Shown here: one piece after another, positions 34,374 through 43,300 of the stretch
Position numbering within the stretch: position 1 is the first letter of the stretch
Layout: each line of letters begins with the position of its first letter
Assembly (NCBI RefSeq): GCF_000657795.2
Contig: NZ_JHEP02000001.1
Location: forward strand, 186,001 to 250,000
Length of the DNA: 64,000 nt
DNA from: Bordetella pseudohinzii
Lineage (GTDB): Bacteria > Pseudomonadota > Gammaproteobacteria > Burkholderiales > Burkholderiaceae_B
Direction of reading: 5' to 3'
Position numbers and translations under genes: made by a program
Notes under the pieces: model-generated
What the model was told of the DNA's origin: nothing
Databases searched by the model: none
What the model saw: only the letters and a program-made list of their open reading frames with translations

Positions 34374-36356
34374 TCAGTCGCCCTGCCCGGAAAATGACAG
34401 GGAATTTTCGAGTTCTTCGTCCGCGGCCACCATTTGGCGTCGCTCGCGGGCCAGCTTGCTTTCGGTGCGCGCCTGGGCATGGCGCAGCCAATGGACGGCG
34501 ATGCGCCGCCAGCCCGGGCCCTGGGCGGCCAGGAGCGCGCCCACCGGCCGCGCCCACAGGCTGTCCTTGACGCTGTCGAGCACGGCGTCTTCCAGCGAGA
34601 GGATGGCCTCGGCATGGCCGGGATCGCCCTGGCGGCCGCTGCGGCCCTCCAGCTGGCGGTCGATGCGGGCCGACTCATGCCGCTCGGTCAGGATGACATG
34701 CAGGCCGCCCGCCTCGCGCGCGGCCTGCGACAGCGGAATGTCCGTGCCGCGGCCCGCCATATTGGTGGCGATCATGATGCTGCCGATTTCGCCGGCGCGC
34801 GCGATGAGCGCGGCCTCGTCGGCATCCTGCTTGGCATTGAGCACGACGGCGGGCAGTTGCGCCTCGGCCAGCACCCTCGCCGCGGCCTCGGAAGCCGCCA
34901 CCGAGCGCGTGCCGATCAGCACCGGCACGCCGCGCGCGTGCAATTCGCGGCAGCGCTCGCGCACGGCCGCCCACTTGTCCGCCATGCTTGCATGCACGCT
35001 GTCCGGCGCATGCAGCCGGCGCGACTTGCGGTGCGTGGGAATGCGGACCACCGGCAGGTTGTAGACGCGGCCGAGCTCCGCGCGGATCTCGGCCGCCGTG
35101 CCCGTCATCCCCGCCAGCAGCAGGTAGTGCTTGAAAAAGCGCTGATAGCTGATGCTTTTCAAGGTGGCGCGCGGATCGCTGAGTTCCAGCCCCTCCTTGT
35201 GTTCGAGCATCTGGTGCACGCCCTGGCCCCAGGAGCGGTCCGGCATCACCCGTCCGGTGAATTCATCCACCACCATGACCTTGCCGTCGCGCACGATGTA
35301 TTGCTCGTCCAGCTTGTACAGATGCAGCACGGTCAGCGCGCTGAGGATGAGCTCTTCGCGCCGGAAGGGAATGCTCCACGGCGCGGGCAAGGCCGCGCAG
35401 GCCTGGCGCAGATGCTCGCGTCCGGACTCGGTGAGCACGGCGCGCCGCTCCGCGGGCTGGATGCGGTAATGCAAGGCCTGCATGGCGCCGGCCAGCGCCA
35501 TGGCCTGTGCGGTCACCGCGCCGCCGTCCTCTTCCTGCACGCCGGAGATGATGAGCGGCGTGCGCGCCTCGTCGACCAGCACGCTGTCGGCCTCGTCGAC
35601 GATGGCAAAGCACAGTCCGCGCAGAAAGAGCTGCTGCAGGCGCCCGCCCTCGCCGCGCAGACGCTCCAGGCGCAGACGGTCTTCGTCGCGGTCATCGTCC
35701 AGCACGATGAGGTCGCGCAGATAATCGAAGACCAGGGTCTTGTTGGAGCAATAGACAATATCGGCCTTATAGGCCTCGCGCCGGGCCTGCGGGGTCATTT
35801 CCATGCTGACCCAGGCCACGCTCAGGCCCAGCGCCTCATAGAGCGGCGCCATGATCTGGGCATCGCGCTCGACCAGATAATCATTGGTGGTGATGACATG
35901 CACGGGCAGGCCGGCCAGCGCCGCCGTGGCCGCGGGCAAGGTCGCCGTCAGCGTCTTGCCTTCGCCGGTATTCATTTCCGCCACCATGCCCTGCAGCATG
36001 GCCCAGCCGCCCAGCAGCTGCACGTCGAAATGCGCCTTGCCCAGCGCCAGCTTGCCGGCCTGGCGCACCAGCGCGAAGGCGCGCGCCGCGCCGGCCGTGG
36101 TGATGCCATGGCAGCGCAGGTCGAAAGCGACCTCGTCGGCCCGCGCGCGCACGCCGGCCAGGTCCAGGTCCGCCAGCCGCGCGGCCTCGCGATGCACCCG
36201 CGGCAGGATGCGGCGGGTCAGCCACAGCGGCTGGCGCCGCTTGCGCGACAGCCAGCGCAGCATGCCCGTGCCCCAGGCCTCCAGCTTGTTGTCGGGCCGC
36301 TCGCTCTCTTTTTCGGGATAGAGCGGATCGGGCGCGAGGGCGGCGAAGCTGTCCAT
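34374..36356 (-). CDS. SecA-like translocase ATPase lacking most of the C-terminal part
   Basis: The 660-residue protein has a complete SecA motor: NTGEGKT (129-135), VDEAD (253-257) with VDEARTPLIISG after it, a preprotein cross-linking region (LYKLDEQYIVRDGKVMVVDEF), GMTGT (416-420), NMAGRGTDI (532-540) and GRSGRQGDPG (571-580). It ends 80 residues later. Canonical SecA is near 900 residues, so the wing, most of the helical scaffold with the two-helix finger, and the zinc tail are absent. Overlap and 1-bp spacing with the M50-HlyD gene place it in the giant-protein operon. It is likely a dedicated accessory SecA rather than the housekeeping one. Confidence 0.92.
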   Translation of the reverse strand: MDSFAALAPDPLYPEKESERPDNKLEAWGTGMLRWLSRKRRQPLWLTRRILPRVHREAARLADLDLAGVRARADEVAFDLRCHGITTAGAARAFALVRQAGKLALGKAHFDVQLLGGWAMLQGMVAEMNTGEGKTLTATLPAATAALAGLPVHVITTNDYLVERDAQIMAPLYEALGLSVAWVSMEMTPQARREAYKADIVYCSNKTLVFDYLRDLIVLDDDRDEDRLRLERLRGEGGRLQQLFLRGLCFAIVDEADSVLVDEARTPLIISGVQEEDGGAVTAQAMALAGAMQALHYRIQPAERRAVLTESGREHLRQACAALPAPWSIPFRREELILSALTVLHLYKLDEQYIVRDGKVMVVDEFTGRVMPDRSWGQGVHQMLEHKEGLELSDPRATLKSISYQRFFKHYLLLAGMTGTAAEIRAELGRVYNLPVVRIPTHRKSRRLHAPDSVHASMADKWAAVRERCRELHARGVPVLIGTRSVAASEAAARVLAEAQLPAVVLNAKQDADEAALIARAGEIGSIMIATNMAGRGTDIPLSQAAREAGGLHVILTERHESARIDRQLEGRSGRQGDPGHAEAILSLEDAVLDSVKDSLWARPVGALLAAQGPGWRRIAVHWLRHAQARTESKLARERRQMVAADEELENSLSFSGQGD

Positions 36357-36357
36357 G

Positions 36358-38511
36358 TCAGAGCTTCAGCTGGCGCAGCACCATCTGGCGCACGGCATCA
36401 TAGGCCTGCAAGGCCAGCGGCCGGGGCTCATGGGAAAACTTCACATAGACGCGCGCGCCCAGATAGGCGCGCGGCGCGTCCTCGGGCAGCAGCAGGTCCA
36501 TGACAAAGAGATTCTCGGCCGACTTGGCGCGCCCTTCCTGCGATTTGCGCGGGTCCACCCCTATGCTGCCGCCGCCTTGCAGACTCAGGGCCAGGCTGGG
36601 CAGCTCATCGGTGGCCGCCGGCACTTCGCGCGCGATGCGCGCCGCGAATTCCCGGCCTGGATCCTGCACCAGGCGCACCCGCAGGCCGGCCAGGGAGCGG
36701 TGGATGCGCTCCAGGCTGGATTGCGGCACCACCACCCGCACCGTCTCGGCCGCGGTCAGCACATAGCCCAGCAGTTCGCCGCGCTGGACATAGCGCCCGG
36801 TCATGTCCTCGGGCTGGGCCGAGACATAGCGCCCGGCATGCTGGCTGCGCACCTGCTGCGACTGCACCTGCTCGGCGATGGCGCGCCGCTCGGTCTGCAG
36901 GCTTTGCCACTGGTGGCGCGCGATGGCCGCCTGCACCTGGTTCTGGGCATAGGCCTGCACATAGCGCGCCTGGTATTCATCGGCCTGGGCGGCCAGCATG
37001 GCGTTGCGCCGCTGCAGCTCGTCGTTTTCGAGCAGCAGCAGCGGCGTGCCGGCGGCGACCGGCGCATCGTCGGCGGCCTGGCGCTCGCGCACGAAACCGG
37101 CCACCGGCGCGCGCACCTGCGCCGTGGGCGGCACCCAGACCACGCCTTCGGTATCGGTCGAGGATGGCATCGGCAAGAGGCCCACCAGGCCGGCGGCGGC
37201 CAGCACGCACAGCCCGGTGATCAGGTAGGAGCGGCCCCGGCGCGCCTGGATCTGCGGATCGGTGAACAGATGGCGCGCCAGGCGCCACAAGGGCATCACG
37301 AGGGTGTTCAGGATGGCCCAGCAGGCCAGCAGCACGCCGAAGAAAAAGAACTGCCCCGCCACCAGGAAGATGGCCAGGAACATGACGAACATGCGGTAGA
37401 CAAAGGACAGCAGCGCATAGCCCGCGAACCACCATTGCTCGCCCCGGGTGGCGCGCGGCGCCTCCACGGCGGCCAGGCCCAGCACATAGCGCTTGAACAG
37501 ATAGCCCAGCCAGGCATTGGCGCGCTGGGCCAGGTTGGGGATCTCGATCGCATCGGCCAGCACGTAATAGCCGTCGTAGCGCAGCAGCGGATTGCCGTTC
37601 ATGAAGAGCGTGGACACGCCGCACAGAATGATGACGTTGTAGGCCAGCGAGCGGCCCAGGCCGGGGTCGAGCTGCGTCCAGGCGATCATGGCCAGGGCGG
37701 CCAGAAAGAGTTCGACCAGGATGCCGGACGCCCCCACCAGCATGCGCCAGCGCTTGTCGGCAAAGCCGGCCGCCGCCGAGGCGTCCACATAGGGGATGGG
37801 CACCAACAGCAGGAACATCACGCCGATCTCGTGGACCTCGCCGCCGCGCGCCTTGACCGCGCAGGCATGGCCCAGCTCGTGGATGGCCTTGACCACCGGA
37901 TACACCAGCGCCATGGCCAGGACATTGCCGGCCGAGAACACCTGGTCCCAGACATTGTGCGTGAGCGCCTGCCAGTTCATCGCGCCCAGCGAGGCGCCGT
38001 AGAGCACCACGGCCAGCCACAACAGGCCGCCCGCCCAGGTAAAGAGCCAGCGGTAGTATGGCAGCCCGGCGTTCAGCCAGCGGTCGGGATCGACCAGGGG
38101 CAGCTTCAGCGCGCTCGGGTTGCCGATGTACTGCTTGATCTTCTGCGCGCGCTGGCGCCGGCGCCGCTGCACCAGGTCGCGCACATCGGGCGCCCGGTCG
38201 GTGACCAGCACATCGGCGCGGTGCAGCTGGGCCAGCAGGCGGATGACCTCGTCCTGCGGCATGGCGTCGTCCTCGAGCTGGCTGCAGGCGATCTCCCAGA
38301 TCTGCTGCACGCTGCGCCGTCCGTCCATGAGGCTGATCAGCAGATTGGCCTCGGGCGTATAGCGGTGGAATTCGCCGTTGCTATTGTCCTGCATCACATA
38401 CCAGGTCTGGCCGCGGTAAGTATGCCGATGGATATGGATATGCGAGCGCAGGCGCGGGCGCAGCGCGCTGACGCGATGCCAGGAATTGCTGTAGAGAGCG
38501 GTGACTGCCAT
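36358..38511 (-). CDS. PqqD-like / M50 zinc protease / HlyD fusion protein
   Basis: The 717-residue membrane protein has three parts. Residues about 25-105 look like a PqqD peptide-binding domain (WYVMQDNSNGEFHRYTPEAN, IRLLAQLHRADVL). Residues 155-445 are multispanning with an M50 site-2 protease core: HELGH at 211-215 and NPLLRYDGYY at 307-316, whose D313 is the third zinc ligand, so it should be active. Residues from about 455 form an HlyD-type adaptor with barrel-sandwich halves and a coiled coil (AQADEYQARYVQAYAQNQVQ). It lies 10 bases after the GAF-HlyD gene and 1 base before the SecA-like gene. Confidence 0.9.
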   Translation of the reverse strand: MAVTALYSNSWHRVSALRPRLRSHIHIHRHTYRGQTWYVMQDNSNGEFHRYTPEANLLISLMDGRRSVQQIWEIACSQLEDDAMPQDEVIRLLAQLHRADVLVTDRAPDVRDLVQRRRRQRAQKIKQYIGNPSALKLPLVDPDRWLNAGLPYYRWLFTWAGGLLWLAVVLYGASLGAMNWQALTHNVWDQVFSAGNVLAMALVYPVVKAIHELGHACAVKARGGEVHEIGVMFLLLVPIPYVDASAAAGFADKRWRMLVGASGILVELFLAALAMIAWTQLDPGLGRSLAYNVIILCGVSTLFMNGNPLLRYDGYYVLADAIEIPNLAQRANAWLGYLFKRYVLGLAAVEAPRATRGEQWWFAGYALLSFVYRMFVMFLAIFLVAGQFFFFGVLLACWAILNTLVMPLWRLARHLFTDPQIQARRGRSYLITGLCVLAAAGLVGLLPMPSSTDTEGVVWVPPTAQVRAPVAGFVRERQAADDAPVAAGTPLLLLENDELQRRNAMLAAQADEYQARYVQAYAQNQVQAAIARHQWQSLQTERRAIAEQVQSQQVRSQHAGRYVSAQPEDMTGRYVQRGELLGYVLTAAETVRVVVPQSSLERIHRSLAGLRVRLVQDPGREFAARIAREVPAATDELPSLALSLQGGGSIGVDPRKSQEGRAKSAENLFVMDLLLPEDAPRAYLGARVYVKFSHEPRPLALQAYDAVRQMVLRQLKL

Positions 38512-38521
38512 GTGCTGCGTC

Positions 38522-40351
38522 CTATCCGAACCAGGCCCACCACTTCAGGCGCAGCCAGTCCACGAAGCCATGGGTCCAGATCCAGGCATAGCGGCGCTCG
38601 CCGATGTCGATGCGCCCTATGCCCTCCATGCCGGGCCGCAGCATGGACAGGTCTTGGCCGTCGAGCCTGGCTTCCAGGCGGAAGACCGTCTTGCCCTCCA
38701 GCACCTGGGCCAGGGGCACGATGCGCGTGACCGTGAAAGGGATCTGGCGGTCCGGCATCGCGGCCAGGGCGACACGCCCCGTCTGCCCCAGGGCCACATC
38801 GTCGATCTGCCGGTCTTCCACGTCCAGCCAGAGGCGGTAGCCATCGAGCGGCGAAATCTTGAAAAGCTCCTGGCCGCGCTTGACCGCCTCGCCCAGCTGC
38901 TGGCTGAGGTCGCCGCTCACCAGGATGCCGTCGAATGGCGCGCGCAGGCTGGAGCGCTGGATCTGCTCGCGATAGAACTGGATCTGGGCCATGGCCTGGC
39001 GGGCCTGGGCCTGGGCGATGGCGGCCGCCGCATTGTCGCCGCGCGCCATGGCTTCTTCGGCCTGGCGGCGGTATTGCACCTCCAGATTGCCGGCGCGCAG
39101 CAATTCAAGTTCAGTCTCGCGGGTGTCGAGCGCCGCGAGCGCCTCGCCCGCCTTGACCTCGTCGCCGGCCCGATGGGCCGCGTCGGCGATATAGCCGTCA
39201 AACGGCGCGGCGACCACGCGCTGCACCACGCCCTGCACCGTGGCCGTCGCCCCCACGCGGTAAGGGCCGTGGGCCAGCGCGCCGAACAGCGCCACGGCCA
39301 GCACGGCCAGCGCCAGCAGCTTGCGGCCGATATACCGGGCGCCGAACAAGCGGCCGGCCTCCAGCAGCAGGGCGTCGCGGCCCTTGCGCCACAGCGGCCT
39401 TTCCCGTTGCAGCCTCTGGTAAAGCACGCGCCCGGCCAGCAGCGCCACGCTCTGGCACAGTTCGATGCTCTGGCGGTCGAACCCCTCGTTGTCGGGGCGC
39501 TCGAACAACAGCGCGCCCCGCGCCTCGCCCTCGGGCGCGAAAGGCACGGTCAGCACATTGCGGTTGCCGAACTCGCGCGCCAGCTTCTGGTGAGCGCGCA
39601 GCTGGATGGTGCGGCCCTCGTCCTGGGGCAGGCAGAGCGTGGTGTTCTGGTCGATGGCCTCGTCCATGGCCTCGGCAACGGCCCGCACCAGGTTCATGTT
39701 CTGCACCAGGCGGCTGCTGTGCGACAGCGCATGCACCTTGATGCGCCCGTCCTGCCGGAAACCGATGCTCACCCGGTCGCAGCCCAGGCGGGTGGCCAGG
39801 TCGGTCGCCAGCGTCAGCGCCACATCCTTGAAACGGCCTTCTTTCAGGGCCCGGGCGACGCTGTTGACCACATACATCAGCCGTTCGATGGTCTGGGCGC
39901 TGTCGCCGCGCTCCTCCTGCAGCAGCCAGGCCTCCAGCACGCCCGCGCCCCAGCGCAGGGCCTGCACCGCCGGCTCGGGCGGCTGCGGAGCGGTTTCGAA
40001 CGCGGCCACGCCATGCAATCGGCCGCCCAGGATGACCGGATAGGCCACCACCAGGCTGCCGCCATCCAGCGCCACCGCCACTTCCCGGCCCTGCAGACAA
40101 TCATCGACCAGGCCGTAGAAGGCCGGACCCGCGAGGCTGCCCGGCGGCGTTGCGGCCACGGTCTCGAACGGTCCGGTGTCCGGTTCGCCGAGGATGAGGG
40201 CGCCGTGGCGCACGCCCGCGAGCTGGCCGGCCTGCAAGGCCAGCCAGGCGTCCAGGAAGGCCTGGCGGTCGGTCGAGGCCGACAGCGCCGACCACCACGC
40301 CAGATCCGCGCGCTTGACCTGCGCGGAAACGATAGGATCATTCATCCTCAC
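38522..40351 (-). CDS. GAF domain / transmembrane / HlyD fusion protein
   Basis: The 609-residue protein has a cytoplasmic N terminus with a GAF domain at about 155-315 (VSIGFRQDGRIKVHALS, VLTVPFAPEGEARGALLF), and a weaker GAF-like stretch at 45-145. One membrane helix follows at about 344-362. A periplasmic HlyD part then runs to the end: VVAAPFDGYIADAAHRAGDEVKAGE, a helical hairpin rich in Ala/Gln, SLRAPFDGILVSG, and a beta barrel. The GAF domain may sense a ligand or bind a cytoplasmic partner. The start is GTG 40351 with AGG 7 bases upstream; an ATG at 40345 is possible. It overlaps the 3' end of the giant gene. Confidence 0.9.
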   Translation of the reverse strand: MRMNDPIVSAQVKRADLAWWSALSASTDRQAFLDAWLALQAGQLAGVRHGALILGEPDTGPFETVAATPPGSLAGPAFYGLVDDCLQGREVAVALDGGSLVVAYPVILGGRLHGVAAFETAPQPPEPAVQALRWGAGVLEAWLLQEERGDSAQTIERLMYVVNSVARALKEGRFKDVALTLATDLATRLGCDRVSIGFRQDGRIKVHALSHSSRLVQNMNLVRAVAEAMDEAIDQNTTLCLPQDEGRTIQLRAHQKLAREFGNRNVLTVPFAPEGEARGALLFERPDNEGFDRQSIELCQSVALLAGRVLYQRLQRERPLWRKGRDALLLEAGRLFGARYIGRKLLALAVLAVALFGALAHGPYRVGATATVQGVVQRVVAAPFDGYIADAAHRAGDEVKAGEALAALDTRETELELLRAGNLEVQYRRQAEEAMARGDNAAAAIAQAQARQAMAQIQFYREQIQRSSLRAPFDGILVSGDLSQQLGEAVKRGQELFKISPLDGYRLWLDVEDRQIDDVALGQTGRVALAAMPDRQIPFTVTRIVPLAQVLEGKTVFRLEARLDGQDLSMLRPGMEGIGRIDIGERRYAWIWTHGFVDWLRLKWWAWFG

Positions 40352-43300
40352 TAAGGGCCTGCGCCTCCTCCATCGGCGTGTCCTTGCGGCTCACGCGCAG
40401 TCCGGTCTTGCGGCGGGCCTTGGGCTCCCATGTATTGGTTTTGGAATTGAACACCACCGAGCCGGCCAGGCCCAGCGCCCCCGACAGGCCCAGCACGCCC
40501 ACCCCCGCCGCCATGGCGGCGCGCGTATCCTGGCGCGCGGCCGGCGGCGGCACGGCGGCCGGCGCGCTGGCCGAGGGCGCGGGATCGTCCTGGGGCGGAG
40601 CCGCCTCGGGCGTCTCGGCCGGCGGCTGCGCATCCGGCGGGGCCGGCGCGCGGCTCTGGCCGCTGTCCTGGGTGCTCAAGTCATTGCGCATGGACACGGC
40701 GTCCTTCGGCGCGCCGCCCGAAGCATAGTCCGAAATACTGCCGTCGTGGCGGTCAATGACGATGTCGGGGCGGCCCGGGGCCATGCTGATGCTGTCGCCG
40801 GCCGCAAAACCGCGGCCGAACAGGCTCCCGACACGCCAGCGCGGCGAGGACGAGGGTTCGAATACCGGATGCGCCACCAGCCCCAGCGTGCCGGGCCAGG
40901 AGTACAAGTCCTCCATGGAGCGGGTCAGCAGGTCGGGGGTGTTGCCGCCCAGACCGAAGCGCGTCAGGTTGACGATGCGGCCGCTCGCCGGATCGAGGTA
41001 GATGCCGGCGAAGTCGCCCACGATCACGTCTTTCCTCAGGTCGCCCCGGAAGAAATCGGCGCCCCGGCCGCCCAGCATGTAGTTGCCGCCCGTGCCGGCC
41101 AGCAGGATGTCATTGCCGCCGTAGGCGATATCCAGGGTCTCGATCAGGCTGAAGCGGTCATTGACGAAGACCACGCGGCCGTTGTCGCCCAGCATGACAT
41201 TCGAGCCCGCGCCGCTTTCCAGCACATCGTTGCCCACGCCGCCTATCATCACGCCCTCGCCATTGTTGTAGAGCGAGTTGTTGCCCCCTTCCGACGGATA
41301 GGCGGACGAGAAGGACAGGATGCGCCCGGCGGCGGTGAACAGGGCCTGGGCCGCGTTGCCGGCGATGAGGTTGAAGCCGCCCGCGGCGCGGATGCTGTCC
41401 TCGCCCATGCCGCCCATGAGCACGTTGCGGCCGCTGCCCACCGTAATGCTGTTGTTGCCGCCGGCGGGCAGGTTGATGGTCTCGATGGCCACCAGGCCGG
41501 CGCCCGCCAGGTAACGCGCCTGGCCTCCCGGCGCGGCCGGATCGATGAAGTCGCCCCGGTCGCGCAGATAGTTGACCGGCGCCACCGTGACGATGCGGCC
41601 GAAGTTGGCGAACACGATGTTGTTGCCGTCGCCCGCCGTGATGGTATTGCCGCCCGCGGCCAGGCGATCGGCCGAGGCGCCCACGGCCAGCCCGGCCGCC
41701 TGGTCGGGCGTGAGCACCAGGGTCAGCGCGTAGAGCGTGCGCAGATCCGGCGAGCTGCCCATGTCCATGGGGATGTCCAGGCTGATGTTCAGGCCGGCAT
41801 TGCCGAACACGATGTTGTTGCCCTGGCCCGCATGGATGGTGTTGCTGCCGCCGCCGCCGGCGATCAGGTCGTTGCCCAGGCCGCCGTAGATCGTGTCATT
41901 GCCGGCCCCGCCATAGAGGATCACGCCCTGCGTCGCGCCGCGCGCATCGAGCACATTGTTGCCCGCCTGGCCGAAATGCAGGGCCTGGCCGGCCTGGCGC
42001 TGGCCGGGCGCGGCGGTGTAGTAGCGGTCATCCTGGCTGGTCGAACCGAACAGCAGCACCGGACGATCAGCCCCGCCCACGGTGCCGCCCTCGGCCACCA
42101 GCATGTTGTCGCCGCCCCCGCCCTGCACCAGGGTCACGGTGCCCGCCGGCGCATGGCGCACGGTGAAGACATCATTGCCCTGGCCCAGCATGGTGTTCAC
42201 CGACTGCACGCCATGGAAGACGATGCCCCGGTCATAGGCGTGCAGGCCGGCCTCGCTGGCCTGCAGGATGCTGCCCGCGGCCGACCCCAGTCCCGGCGTC
42301 ATGCCCAGGCCGGTGATGCGGCCGAAGTCGCCCGCCTGCGGCTGCGTGTACAGCTGGCCCAGGCCGCTCATCTGTTGGGCCTGATCCTGCATGCCGGTCT
42401 GGCCGCTCACCGTGCCGTCGTCGAACAGGCGGATGCGGTTGTTGGCCGGCTCGGCCGGCGCCGCGCCAGTGCGGCGCGCGCCCAGGCCGGCATCGGTCTC
42501 GCCGGGCAGGACCACGGCGGCATGCAGGCTGCCGTCGTAATCCGGCTTGTCCAGCGACCCGCCCTCGATGAGCAGGCTGCCCTGGATGCCCGACACATCA
42601 TGCGGCTGGTCCGGGTAGTTGGCATAGCTGATGCCCGTGACCGGATCGACGCCAACGACCGGCCGGTCGCTGGCGCGCGGCGCGCGCACCTTGCCCGGCT
42701 CATTCGCGGGCCCGGCATAGCCGGGGTCGGCCACCGGTACGATGATGGGCGGCAAAGCCACATCGTGCAGGCCGGGCAGCGTGGTCAGCAGCGTGGCCGA
42801 CAGCTGCAAATCGCGGCCCGCCAGGCTGAGCGGCGGCAGGCCGATGCCCGAGCCATCCTCCACCTTGACCAGCACCTGCCGCGTCGCATCCCAGGCCAGG
42901 GCCCCGACGCCATTGGCCTCGAAGGCCAGCACCACGCTCTCGTGCCAGGTCTGTCCGCCGTCGATCGACAGCAGCAGGCCGCGGCCCTGCATGCCTTGCA
43001 GCGCGGTGGCCAGGCCGTCGGCCAGCGACAGCCCGGCGCCCTGCGCCAGCGAGCCGTACAGCGCCGAGGCCAGCATGGCGCTGGTCAGCGACACATAGGC
43101 CTGGCCGCTGGCCGGGCGCGGCAGGATGCTGGCATCCAGGCTGACCGACAGCGCCAGCGTGTTGCCGCCGGCGGCGTCCAGCTGGCCGGGCTGCGTGGCG
43201 ATGACCACCGGCTGCCGGCCGTCCAGCACATCGCGCGAACCGGCTCGGCCCGAGACGATGGTATTGCGCTCGACATCCCCCGACAGATCGAAGGTGTTGC

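Noticed and set aside
33586-40351. A conventional type I (ABC-HlyD-TolC) secretion locus.
   Set aside because: No ABC ATPase or TolC-like gene is present in the window, and the adaptors are unusual fusions alongside a SecA-like motor.
36355-40354. Long plus-strand frames of 791 and 617 codons opposite the HlyD fusion genes.
   Set aside because: No recognisable domain; His/Gln/Arg-rich shadow composition. The minus-strand genes have clear M50, GAF and HlyD motifs.
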